A stretch of DNA of 15,162 bases, taken from NCBI GenBank assembly GCA_017999075.1, contig JAGOBX010000030.1, positions 1-15,162 on the forward strand. Direction: 5' to 3'. The stretch is from Candidatus Babelota bacterium (GTDB taxonomy: Bacteria > JAGOBX01). The stretch's first letter is position 1; the number at the start of each line of letters is the position of its first letter. Below, in pieces: positions 1 through 7,316 of the stretch. A model generated the notes under the pieces. The model worked only from the letters and a program-made list of their open reading frames with translations, had not been told where the DNA came from and did no database searches. Made by a program: the position numbers and the translations under genes.

Positions 1-46
1 CTACTATATCGATTCGATTTTTTAATTGCGTAACATTATTCTGCAT
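1..46 (-). CDS. N-terminus of a DnaG/CHC2-like DNA primase (partial, runs off left edge)
   Basis: Only the first 15 codons are inside the window, reading MQNNVTQLKNRIDIV. The start is supported by an AAAGGAG ribosome binding site just upstream (about 54-60). The pattern of a short helix followed by R/K-I/V-DIV is typical of the extreme N-terminus of DnaG-type primases, just before the CHC2 zinc-binding domain, where IDIVEVI-like strings are common. If correct, it would make RNA primers for replication of the host element. It lies downstream of the truncated P-loop ATPase on the same strand, which fits a small replication module. Fifteen residues are too few for certainty and another protein family is possible. 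Confidence 0.35.
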   Translation of the reverse strand, partial: MQNNVTQLKNRIDIV

Positions 47-143
47 TTGTTTTCTCCTTTTTATTTTTTAAAAAAATTTTAAATTAACTTTTTAGTTTTA
101 ATTTATGCAAACAATAAATAATAAACTGTAATAAAAAAAGTTT

Positions 144-347
144 TTAGCGATGACGTTTTTTTTTTTTGAAAAAAAAATCCTTTTTCTTTTTAAAAATTAG
201 ATTTATTTGTTGGCGAATAAACGGCAACATGGTTTTGCCGACTCCCGGTTGATTTCCTGTGAGCGCTAATGGGCGTGCCCCGATAAAACTGTTTTTGAAT
301 AGCGTATCAATAAGATGTACTAATTCGTTTTCATTTTCTTTCGTCAT
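144..347 (-). pseudogene. Truncated P-loop ATPase, N-terminal fragment
   Basis: This 67-codon reading frame has a convincing start: AAGGAG lies a few bases before the ATG at 347. Residues about 15-50 look like real protein, with a Walker A-like NQPGVGKT (about residues 32-39) preceded by a hydrophobic strand (RPLALTG). Shortly after the P-loop the frame runs into homopolymer A tracts, encoding a Lys/Phe-only tail, and stops. No Walker B or any other ATPase motif follows. The likely reading is the start of an AAA-type or primase-associated ATPase whose remainder was lost by deletion or frameshift in the A/T tracts at 150-195. It may belong to the same replication module as the primase-like gene downstream. 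The exact family is not recognisable. A genuine short protein is possible but unlikely. Confidence 0.45.
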
Positions 348-382
348 TTTCTTTTCTCCTTTTTATAATATACTTTTTTAAT

Positions 383-398
383 AAAGCAAAATTGCTTT
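383..398. repeat. Inverted repeat AAAGCAA-AA-TTGCTTT upstream of the ATPase fragment
   Basis: Two perfect 7-base arms are separated by two bases, just upstream of a possible -10 box (TATATT on the minus strand, 372-367) and the ribosome binding site of the 144-347 frame. The position suits an operator or a small hairpin. There is no T-run beside it that would make it a good terminator. The rest of 399-546 is AT-rich and purine-rich on the plus strand, with two copies of an AAGAATTA(A/G)GAAG-like word (about 442-454 and 525-537). I see no gene there. Confidence 0.3.
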
Positions 399-546
399 GA
401 TAACAAAAATATATCACAAAATCGGAGTTTTGGAATCTATAGGAAGAATTAAGAAGACCATGCATAAAATTCGCCTAAACAGCGTAAAACACAGGGTTTT
501 AAAAGAAAATTAAGAAATTTTAAGAAGAATTAGGAAGAAAAAGGGA

Positions 547-2406
547 TTATTTTTTTTGAGTTACTTTAAGATTCATTTTTTTTGTATTTTTATCGTAGTA
601 ACGATTATAATAAAAAATATATTTATCATCTGTATTTTGAGCAAGCTGCCGCAATGGCTGAAAAGCTTTGTCAAGAAACCACGATAGCGCCTCGTTTTCG
701 TCGCCGGAACAGGGAGTAAAATCAGCTTTTGCTATGTTAAAGGCGGTGTTTGGCGTTTTTAATGCTATTTTGAGCAGTTGAAGTGTATATTTATGCGACA
801 CTATATTCTTAGAATCTGTGGTGATGTTGCGAATACACGAAGGGTATTTGTAATATATTTCCATTTCTGTTCCGCTTTTTTTTACAGCTAATGTTAATGG
901 TGTAATTATTCCTTTTCGTTTGTTTTTCTTAACTACCTGTGTTATTGGGGAGTGTTTAGAATTTATATTAATGGGAAGCAGGCTGGGTATTTTTTTTTCA
1001 GCAACAGCTTTATCTAATAAATCTTGTATATTTTTATTTATTATTGTTTTTATGTTGTCATAATCTGATTTTTTAAGATAAAAATATTCTTTTGTTTGTG
1101 TGAAAAAACAGTTAAATTTTTTTCGGAAATAATCGTTTTGGTTGGTTCCGTCATATGTTTCCCCCCACTCAACCTTAGGAATAAATGAATTATCTTCTTT
1201 TTCTATATATTGGGCAATTTGGGTTTCACCTTGATTTTTGTAATCCAAATCAGCAATTTGATTAAAAATATTATCCTTTAATTTTTGTTTTTGTTCGAGA
1301 AAAAATTGAATATGTTTCGCGTATTTTTTATCTTTGTATAGGAATATGAAATTGTTTATATATATTTCTATAAATTCAAAGATAAGATTTTGACTATATC
1401 GTTCAAAATTGACATCATTATCAACGATATCCGGGTTGTTAGAATCTGAATGTTCATAGGGTAAATCAAAATTTCTTGCAACTGACTCGAGTAAAATACG
1501 AACGAAAATATTGGTGTTTGCATATGATTTTATTTGAGATTTTGCATTTAAAGAAATATATGCGGGCTCATAAACATTTTTATAAAAAAAATAATTTGGA
1601 TTGATTGGCAGCCCATATTGTTTATATTTATCCACAAAATATTTAAAATAGGCAGCTTCCTTGGTATTTAAAATTGCCTCCAAATTAAATATTTCAAAAA
1701 TTTCGTTTGCAATCATTTGAGGTAAGCTTAACTTGCCATTCAAAAATAAGCCGATTTCGCCTGCGCATATATGTAGTTCGGTGTTTAATTCATTCCAGTA
1801 ATGCAGATACATTCTATTAAAAATATATCTGTATAAATATTGAATATCCGCCTTTTTTATGATTTGTTCGCATTCAATTATTTTTTTTATCGTGTTTTCT
1901 ATTTTTTTTATTCTTTCAGTGTCTAATTTTAAAAAATTGCAATATTCCGCGCTGCCTTTTTTAGGACCTTTATAATTCATACATTCATAATCTGTTTCAA
2001 AAGCCGTGATAATTATCGTGTCACATTTGAAAAAAGATTCGTTAAATATTTTTAATATGTTTGTTTTTAGAATTTCGAGTTCTTTTATAGAATCCTTACA
2101 GATGTAGGATGAAGAATAATGTAAAATTATTTTTTTTTCTTTATATGTAAACCTATATGAATTCAAAAAATTTCGTTCGTTGAATTTTTCAATCATTACT
2201 TTATAGTTTTCTAATTCATTATTAATCACATATGTATTAATATTCTCTTCTCTTGGCGGAATTGGTTCTTCAAAAAAATTATCACATTTAAAATAATCTT
2301 CAAAAAGAAATAATTTGGAAAAATCTTTCGATAAAACGCAGGCAAAAGAACTTTTTTCACTACACCGTTTTAGTATTTTTTCGCTATCTATTATTTCGAT
2401 GCTCAT
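547..2406 (-). CDS. Large protein of unknown function downstream of the type III R-M operon
   Basis: The 619-residue product is probably cytoplasmic: no signal peptide or membrane segment is evident. The ATG at 2406 has a TAGGAG ribosome binding site about ten bases upstream. I do not recognise the family. The sequence is rich in Asn, Lys, Ile, Tyr and Phe, and most of it looks alpha-helical, with a charged helical stretch around residues 160-200. Near the C-terminus a less charged, possibly conserved block contains SGDENEALSWFLDKAFQPL. No helicase, nuclease HxH/PD-ExK, methylase or P-loop motif was found. It begins 91 bases after the stop of res on the same strand, so it may be the last gene of the defence operon or a separate unit. 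A role in defence is a guess from position only. A run of nine T (990-998) lies inside the gene. Confidence 0.75.
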   Translation of the reverse strand: MSIEIIDSEKILKRCSEKSSFACVLSKDFSKLFLFEDYFKCDNFFEEPIPPREENINTYVINNELENYKVMIEKFNERNFLNSYRFTYKEKKIILHYSSSYICKDSIKELEILKTNILKIFNESFFKCDTIIITAFETDYECMNYKGPKKGSAEYCNFLKLDTERIKKIENTIKKIIECEQIIKKADIQYLYRYIFNRMYLHYWNELNTELHICAGEIGLFLNGKLSLPQMIANEIFEIFNLEAILNTKEAAYFKYFVDKYKQYGLPINPNYFFYKNVYEPAYISLNAKSQIKSYANTNIFVRILLESVARNFDLPYEHSDSNNPDIVDNDVNFERYSQNLIFEFIEIYINNFIFLYKDKKYAKHIQFFLEQKQKLKDNIFNQIADLDYKNQGETQIAQYIEKEDNSFIPKVEWGETYDGTNQNDYFRKKFNCFFTQTKEYFYLKKSDYDNIKTIINKNIQDLLDKAVAEKKIPSLLPININSKHSPITQVVKKNKRKGIITPLTLAVKKSGTEMEIYYKYPSCIRNITTDSKNIVSHKYTLQLLKIALKTPNTAFNIAKADFTPCSGDENEALSWFLDKAFQPLRQLAQNTDDKYIFYYNRYYDKNTKKMNLKVTQKK

Positions 2407-2469
2407 TTAATTTAAACTCCTATAAATCTTTTTATACTAATTCGCACAACAAATTTTTAATATTACTCT

Positions 2470-2490
2470 AAAAAAAAAAGATTTCAATCT
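2470..2490 (-). terminator. Weak terminator-like hairpin with T10 run after res
   Basis: Read on the minus strand, a short AGATT-GA-AATCT hairpin is followed directly by ten T residues, starting about 8 bases after the res stop codon. The stem is only 5 bp and AT-rich, so it is at best a leaky intrinsic terminator between res and the unknown gene at 547-2406. The rest of the 91-base gap holds only that gene's ribosome binding site. Confidence 0.3.
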
Positions 2491-2497
2491 GATTTTA

Positions 2498-5400
2498 CTA
2501 TATCATTATTTTATCTCTCAACGACTGATATGAATCAATGACATCATATTTAATATCCTTATGCCCTAAAGCTTCAAAGTGTTTTTTAGCATAACTTATT
2601 TTCTTCTGTTCAATTTCTTTTAGTTGAAGACTTTCCATACTTCCTTTTGTTTCTGCAATAAAATAGACATATTTAAAATTGTTAGTGTCAAAAACTATTG
2701 CCCAGTCCGGCGAATAATTTCCAACCGGCGTCGGAATTTGAAAACCATTTTGCCCGCGAGGGAGTTTTGCATAAACAAGTACTTCTTCACATTCGAGGTC
2801 ATTTGCAAATTTACGCTCTATTTCAGAATCGGTTTTTACATAGCTGTGGACATTTTTTTTAACTTCCAGTATGTTTTTTGCCAAAGAACCTTTAAAGTTG
2901 TTTATGGTGAATATACTGTCGTCATAAGTTTTATCTGTTTTTGAATAGACGATATTATTAATTAGAGTTGCTGCTTTTTCACTGTTGATGAGGTTAACAA
3001 CCCCATGTATAAAACTCTCTGGATTAACTTTAAAATTATGAAAAACATCTTCACTTAAATTTTGTAAAATATTGACTATTGACCGTCTGGTAAGATTCGT
3101 CTCTTTGGCGATTTCTCCCACTAAATCATATTTCAAAGCGCCAAGTAGTGAATCTGCTTTTTCAGTAATATTCTTTTGTTTTTTCATACTTTCGCCGGAT
3201 TTCAGACTTGATTCATCTATTTTGTCCTGTTGTTCCCCGAAAGTAATATTTATCAGAATCTTTTTTACCTTTAAATTCTTGTTTATTGATTCTGTACTTT
3301 TTTTGATTAGTTCTTCACTATCAAAATCCACTTCATAAACAGTTTTAATTTTTATTTTTTTCCATAAATCCTGAAACTCTTTTTTAGCAAAATTATCGTT
3401 TGGCTTTAATATAATTTCATTTATATTATTTATATTTTCATTTTCTGAAGCTTTGAAATTTGCCGTTGTGTATATTTTTTGCATAAGCTCAGCGACACAA
3501 GTTTCAAACCCTTGTAATTTTTTCGGCGCTTCATATTTTTTATCTTCAATATCCTTTATAAGAGTCTCAGTTATTTGATAGTTATCGTTCACATAACCCT
3601 TGGTTTTTAAATCAAAAATAAAGTCCATTGAAGATTTGTTATCAAAAATAAACTTTTCGCCTTTATCATTTTTTAATACAAGATTATTCAATACATCAAT
3701 TGTAAGTTTAACAGGTCTTTCAGAAAGAGATTCAACAATTTCATTTTGCAATTCTTTTGCAAATGAATCATAAGATTCACTGGCAACAACAGTTAATTTA
3801 TTCACATCAAAAAACTCGCCTTCAAGCAGTGATGAATCCATTCGTTCTCCTTTGGAGTTAACGCAAATTCTAAGACCTCGACCGATTTCCTGTCTTCGAC
3901 TTATATCTGATTGACTGTGTTTAAGTGTGCAAATCTGAAAAACATTAGGATTATCCCAGCCCTCGCGCAGAGCAGAATGTGAGAATATAAAGCGCGTAGG
4001 TTCGCTAAAACTTAATAGTTTTTCTTTGTTCTTCATTATAAGATCGTATGCGTTTTCGTCATCGCTTCCGTTTTGATCTTTTTTTTCTTTAGAATTAACA
4101 AAATTGCCTTTTTTATCAATGGAAAAATAACCCTTATGAATATCGTCAACAGAAAATGTATTAAGATACTCATTGTATTCAGTTTCAAATAAACTTTGTT
4201 GGCTTATCGCAAGTTTGTATTCTTCTTCGAACACCTTGGCATAATCCCCTTTTTGCTGATTATTGTTATTATCATATATTCTATATTTAGCAACTTCATC
4301 AATAAAAAACAATGACAATACCTTAATGCCTTTCGGAAACATAATCCGCTCTTTTTCAATATGAGATTTTATTGTCTCCCTTATCTGAATCCGCCGCACA
4401 TGTTCTTCATCAACATCGCCCGTTGTTTGTCCGACTGATAATTCAACGCCGTTTGTAAACGATACTGTATTGGTTAAGCCGTTAATCTCTTTTACAATAA
4501 AACCTTTATATTGTTGCAGCTCATTTGAGAAAACAAACAAATCATCTTTTTCTTTAATTTGCCTGATTTTTTTACTTATTCCGTTAATTTGTTTAACTTC
4601 CAATTCTATATATGCCACAGGATATTGTGTTGTACTAATCTGAATTCTATCAAGAAACAAAAAACTATTTGTTCCGCTGTTACCAACGACTTCTATACCC
4701 TTCACGCTAATTTTTTTTACTAATTTTTGATTATACGCATCTATCGCATCAAGCCGGTAAATTTTATTAAAATCTTCTTTGTGGGTTGCAGAATACAGCA
4801 AAGTAAATAATTGATTAAATTCTTTTTTAATAAAAATAGTTTCTGCTGCCTTTGAAACTTTTTTACAATTAAATATTTTTCCCTTTTCTATGCCAAATCT
4901 TTGCGGTTCGTCAATTATTAAAATTGGTCTTGCCCGTTTAATAATATCTATTGGTCTTTCACTTTGCAGTGTGTCGAGTTTTTGATAAATTTTTCTGGAT
5001 TCACGACTTGTTGTGGCGAATGCCTGATAATTCATTATTATTACTTCGATGTTTGAAGTGTCTGCAAAACTTTTTATATTAATAAGGTTGGATTTATTAT
5101 TGGTATTATAAATTGAAAATCGAATTTTTTTACCGTAAATTTCCTGAAAATGTTCAGCGGTAATTTCAAGGGATTTATGCGCGCCTTCGCGGATAGCTAC
5201 TGATGGTACCATTATTATAAACTTGTTCCAGCCGTAGTGTTTATTCAACTCATACATAGTCCTGGTATAAACATAAGTTTTGCCGGTTCCGGTTTCCATT
5301 TCAATAGTAAAATTCATTCCGGACAATTGCGCTATTGTTTTTAATCCTTGCTCGCTTTGTAATGTCTGAACATTTTTTAAAATATCGCTTTCATCAAGTT

Positions 5401-5578
5401 CTATTTTTTTGTTTGAGAATATTTCAGCAATTTTAATTTCTGTTCCAAATATTCCGCGGTCAATATTTTCTCTGCCGACAATCTCTTTTCTTAATCCTTT
5501 ACTTTGACCTTCAAAGCATCGAATTACAGCCATTGCTGCATCGGTTTGATACTGTTGTTGTTTGAATATAAGTTTCAT
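2498..5578 (-). CDS. res: Type III restriction enzyme, Res subunit (helicase-nuclease)
   Basis: ATP-dependent restriction subunit of a type III system. In a complex with Mod it would move along DNA and cut near two unmethylated recognition sites. The 1026 residues carry a full SF2 helicase core: Walker A ETGTGKT (95-101), the Res-type DEPQ box in ILIIDEPQRFG (about 219-229), YSATH (262-266), and motifs V-VI in SHSALREGWDNPNVF and RRQEIGRGLRI (533-571). The C-terminal nuclease has PD-(D/E)xK residues Asp958 (SPDW) and Glu976/Lys978 (AETKGS). Length and domain order are normal for Res, and all key residues are present. The start ATG overlaps the rhuM stop in ATGA, with AGGA just upstream, so translation was probably coupled to rhuM. 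The insertion sequence now in rhuM may reduce its expression. Confidence 0.95.
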   Translation of the reverse strand: MKLIFKQQQYQTDAAMAVIRCFEGQSKGLRKEIVGRENIDRGIFGTEIKIAEIFSNKKIELDESDILKNVQTLQSEQGLKTIAQLSGMNFTIEMETGTGKTYVYTRTMYELNKHYGWNKFIIMVPSVAIREGAHKSLEITAEHFQEIYGKKIRFSIYNTNNKSNLINIKSFADTSNIEVIIMNYQAFATTSRESRKIYQKLDTLQSERPIDIIKRARPILIIDEPQRFGIEKGKIFNCKKVSKAAETIFIKKEFNQLFTLLYSATHKEDFNKIYRLDAIDAYNQKLVKKISVKGIEVVGNSGTNSFLFLDRIQISTTQYPVAYIELEVKQINGISKKIRQIKEKDDLFVFSNELQQYKGFIVKEINGLTNTVSFTNGVELSVGQTTGDVDEEHVRRIQIRETIKSHIEKERIMFPKGIKVLSLFFIDEVAKYRIYDNNNNQQKGDYAKVFEEEYKLAISQQSLFETEYNEYLNTFSVDDIHKGYFSIDKKGNFVNSKEKKDQNGSDDENAYDLIMKNKEKLLSFSEPTRFIFSHSALREGWDNPNVFQICTLKHSQSDISRRQEIGRGLRICVNSKGERMDSSLLEGEFFDVNKLTVVASESYDSFAKELQNEIVESLSERPVKLTIDVLNNLVLKNDKGEKFIFDNKSSMDFIFDLKTKGYVNDNYQITETLIKDIEDKKYEAPKKLQGFETCVAELMQKIYTTANFKASENENINNINEIILKPNDNFAKKEFQDLWKKIKIKTVYEVDFDSEELIKKSTESINKNLKVKKILINITFGEQQDKIDESSLKSGESMKKQKNITEKADSLLGALKYDLVGEIAKETNLTRRSIVNILQNLSEDVFHNFKVNPESFIHGVVNLINSEKAATLINNIVYSKTDKTYDDSIFTINNFKGSLAKNILEVKKNVHSYVKTDSEIERKFANDLECEEVLVYAKLPRGQNGFQIPTPVGNYSPDWAIVFDTNNFKYVYFIAETKGSMESLQLKEIEQKKISYAKKHFEALGHKDIKYDVIDSYQSLRDKIMI

Positions 5579-6024
5579 ATATTCCTGCCTTTTTTACCTG
5601 TCAGTTTTTTAATTTCTTTATCAAAATCAGACTCAAGTTTTTGGATTTTATTAAATTTTTCGTATTCGGCAAATGCTTTTTGTTCTGCGTCTTTATGAGC
5701 AATTTTACCTTTTCCCTCAAGAATCTTGTATTCGTTGAATTCTAAAAACTTGTTGACCGATTCTGCCAGTATTTCCATAGTTAAGATTGTCCTGTTTTCA
5801 ATTAATCGTTCAATGTAGTCAAAATAACCCGATACTGTTCTTTCGAGTTTCTTAATATCATCTTCATTAAGATAGTTTTTCGCAATAATTGTATCAGATT
5901 TCAGAATTCTGCCGACCGGCGAATTTTTCCATGTCATCATACCCATAAATGGTTTTGTGTTATCTGCTTTGCAATAAATTATTTCGGCGGCTGTTTGTCC
6001 GGTAATCGCATAGTGGAATTTATT
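5575..6024 (-). pseudogene. rhuM: RhuM-family protein, C-terminal half (split by IS200-like insertion)
   Basis: The frame open from 6024 to the stop at 5575 encodes 149 residues of the RhuM C-terminus: NKFHYAITGQTAAEIIY, then a WKNSPVG...ILKSD stretch, IAKNYLNE, SGYFDYIERLIENR, and the end FNKIQKLESDFDKEIKKL. RhuM was named from Salmonella pathogenicity island 3. Its biochemical role is unknown and it often sits in restriction-modification loci. This half could be made only by internal initiation, for example at ATG 5946, which has no good ribosome binding site. Upstream of 6024 the frame enters insertion-sequence DNA. Joined to the N-terminal half it gives a 358-residue protein, a normal RhuM length. 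Its stop overlaps the res start. Confidence 0.9.
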
Positions 6025-6047
6025 ATCAATCCGCCAGGTTTAAAACC

Positions 6048-6064
6048 TTCGCCTTTCAGGCGAA
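6048..6064 (+). repeat. Left-end hairpin of the IS200-like element
   Basis: TTCGCC - TTTCA - GGCGAA gives a perfect 6-bp stem with a 5-base loop, 23 bases inside the left end. It competes with an overlapping inverted repeat AGGTTT-A-AAACCT at 6036-6048. In this family the transposase recognises such subterminal hairpins on single-stranded DNA. The loop word TTTCAG(G/T)CGAA recurs at the right end (6571-6582 and 6640-6651). Confidence 0.6.
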
Positions 6065-6125
6065 AAGCTTTAAGCGATAAAAATTGACAAGGAACCAAAA
6101 ACAAGTAAAATTTTCGACGGTGGTG

Positions 6126-6563
6126 ATGAAAATGGAATATCGTCGAGATAGTCATTCAAAATATGATATAAAATATCATTTCATATGGGTTACAAAATAT
6201 AGGTATAAAGTATTGAAAGGCAGTATAGCATTGCGATTGAGAGAATTGTTAAGACAAGGATGCGAAGCACGAAATTTAGTAATAGTAAGAGGAAATGTGA
6301 CAAGCGATCATGTTCATATGTTAATATCGTGTCCACCAAGTATAGCGCCTGCAAAGATAGTTCAATATTTGAAAGGACGTTCATCCAAATTAATACAAGA
6401 TGAATTTCCAGATTTGAAAAAAAGATACTGGGGACAACATTTGTGGGCTCGCGGATATTTTTGTGGAACGGTTGGAAATGTGACTGAAGAAATGATAAAA
6501 AAATATGTTGAAAATCAATGCGAAGAAGATGAAGGCGATAATGTTTTTAAAGTGACAGAATAA
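6126..6563 (+). CDS. tnpA: IS200/IS605 Y1 (HUH) transposase TnpA
   Basis: Single-strand DNA transposase that excises and inserts the element by a tyrosine-DNA intermediate, acting as a dimer. From ATG 6126 the product is about 145 residues, a normal TnpA length. It shows the N-terminal YDIKYHFIWVTKYRYKVL strand, the metal-binding HUH motif in DHVHMLI, the KIVQYLKGRSSKLIQ helix, W-ARGYFCGTVG, and the catalytic Tyr in the C-terminal helix EEMIKKYVENQ. All catalytic residues are present. The frame stays open upstream to a TTG at 6084, but homology to the family begins at MEYRRDSHSKYDIKYH, so ATG 6126 or ATG 6132 is the better start. No clear ribosome binding site is seen, which suits the low translation typical of IS200 elements. 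It runs against the interrupted operon. Confidence 0.93.
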   Translation: MKMEYRRDSHSKYDIKYHFIWVTKYRYKVLKGSIALRLRELLRQGCEARNLVIVRGNVTSDHVHMLISCPPSIAPAKIVQYLKGRSSKLIQDEFPDLKKRYWGQHLWARGYFCGTVGNVTEEMIKKYVENQCEEDEGDNVFKVTE

Positions 6564-6570
6564 TAACGAG

Positions 6571-6651
6571 TTTCAGTCGAAAGCTTAAGTTGGCTTTAGC
6601 CAGTGGTCTTTTCAGTTGGCTTTAGCCAAAAGTATCGACTTTCAGTCGAAA
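6571..6651 (+). repeat. Right-end subterminal repeats of the IS200-like element
   Basis: Between the tnpA stop and the terminal hairpin are two copies of TTGGCTTTAGCCA (6590-6602 and 6615-6627), each an inverted repeat (TTGGC/GCCAA). Two copies of TTTCAGTCGAAA (6571-6582 and 6640-6651) flank them; the second extends into a TCGACT-TTC-AGTCGA hairpin (6635-6649). These probably serve as transposase recognition structures. They could also fold in RNA and stop transcripts entering the element. Confidence 0.6.
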
Positions 6652-6679
6652 AAATAACCCGCCTACTTTAAGTAGGCGG
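6645..6679 (-). terminator. Right-end IS hairpin that may terminate operon transcription
   Basis: On the minus strand, the stem CCGCCTACTT/AAGTAGGCGG (6679-6659, up to 10 bp with a very small loop, realistically about 8 bp) is followed by GTTATTTTTT. This has the form of an intrinsic terminator facing transcripts that come from mod and rhuM. On the plus strand the same hairpin marks the element's right end, about ten bases from the junction. The stem is GC-rich against a very AT-rich background. The T-run begins after a few other bases, so its efficiency is uncertain. Confidence 0.45.
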
Positions 6680-6688
6680 TTGTTGAGT

Positions 6689-7315
6689 CTGCACCATAGC
6701 ATAAAAGGTTTTGGTAATATCAGACAGTGGATCATAATCAATACTGCATTCGGCAAAAATATCGGTTATCTGCTGGTAAATACGCCGCTCGCTGGCGCGA
6801 ATAGAACGAACTCGTTCCAACATCTCCCGGAAATAGTCTTGCCCGAAAAACCTTCCGTTTTTAAGACGCTCATCATCCATTGCAAAACCTTTTATAATAT
6901 ATTCCCGGAGTATTTGTGTTGCCCAAATGCGAAATTGTGTTGCCTGCCGCGAATTTACACGGTAACCAACAGAGATAATGGCATCTAAATTATAATATTT
7001 AACCGCCTGTATCTGGTTTTTCCCTTCTATAGCGCCGTGTAAAGTGGTATGTTCTAAAATGGAACTAACCACTTTTTCATCCAATTCACCGCATTCAAAA
7101 ATATTTTTAAGATGTTTTGTAATTGCCGGTCGTTGCACGCCGAAAAGTTTTGCCATTCTTTCCTGATTTAGCCAAACTGTTTCGTTGTGAACAAATATTT
7201 CTACTTTTACATCTCCATTGGGCGCTGTATATAATAAAAACTCCGTTAATGCATCCTTGCTGGATAAAAAATTAATATTTTTTTTTTCTGATTTTTCCTG
7301 TTTTTCGCGACCCAT
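6689..7315 (-). pseudogene. rhuM: RhuM-family protein, N-terminal half (split by IS200-like insertion)
   Basis: The frame starts at ATG 7315, one base after the mod stop. Its 209 RhuM codons end at 6689, after which six codons of insertion-sequence DNA (TQQPPT plus stop at 6668) follow. Recognisable stretches are VWLNQERMAKLFGVQRPAITKHLKNIF, a helix-turn-helix-like region at about residues 47-75, then YYNLDAIISVGYRVNS, FRIWATQILREYIIKGF, DDERLKNG and CSIDYDPLSDITKTFYAMVQ. A 215-residue truncated protein may still be made, keeping the DNA-binding-like part but not the C-terminal domain. The function of RhuM is unknown; the N-terminal part resembles phage antirepressor/KilA-type proteins in general layout. 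A separate short protein is less likely, because the two halves join perfectly. Confidence 0.92.
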
Positions 7316-7316
7316 A

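Larger units (their letters stand above)
6025..6688 (+). mobile_element. IS200/IS605-family insertion sequence (tnpA only) inside rhuM
   Basis: Ends were set by restoring the rhuM frame: deleting 6025-6688 (664 bp) joins codon CAG (6691-6689) to AAT (6024-6022) and rebuilds VQNKFHYAITG. One base of ambiguity remains, because both 6024 and 6688 are T. There is no target duplication and no terminal inverted repeat, as expected for this family, which moves as single-stranded DNA by Y1 transposase. Both ends have subterminal hairpins: 6036-6048 and 6048-6064 on the left, several between 6571 and 6679 on the right. The left flank on the plus strand ends in TTATT, the candidate target site. The only gene is the transposase; no tnpB or omega RNA gene is present. 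The element looks intact. Confidence 0.88.

Noticed and set aside
6084-6125. TTG start for the transposase
   Set aside because: No ribosome binding site precedes it, and the extra 14 residues do not resemble the family, whose conserved part begins near ATG 6126/6132.
6668-7315. A complete, independent 215-residue regulator
   Set aside because: The last six codons come from the insertion sequence, and the frame joins exactly to the downstream RhuM half once the element is removed.
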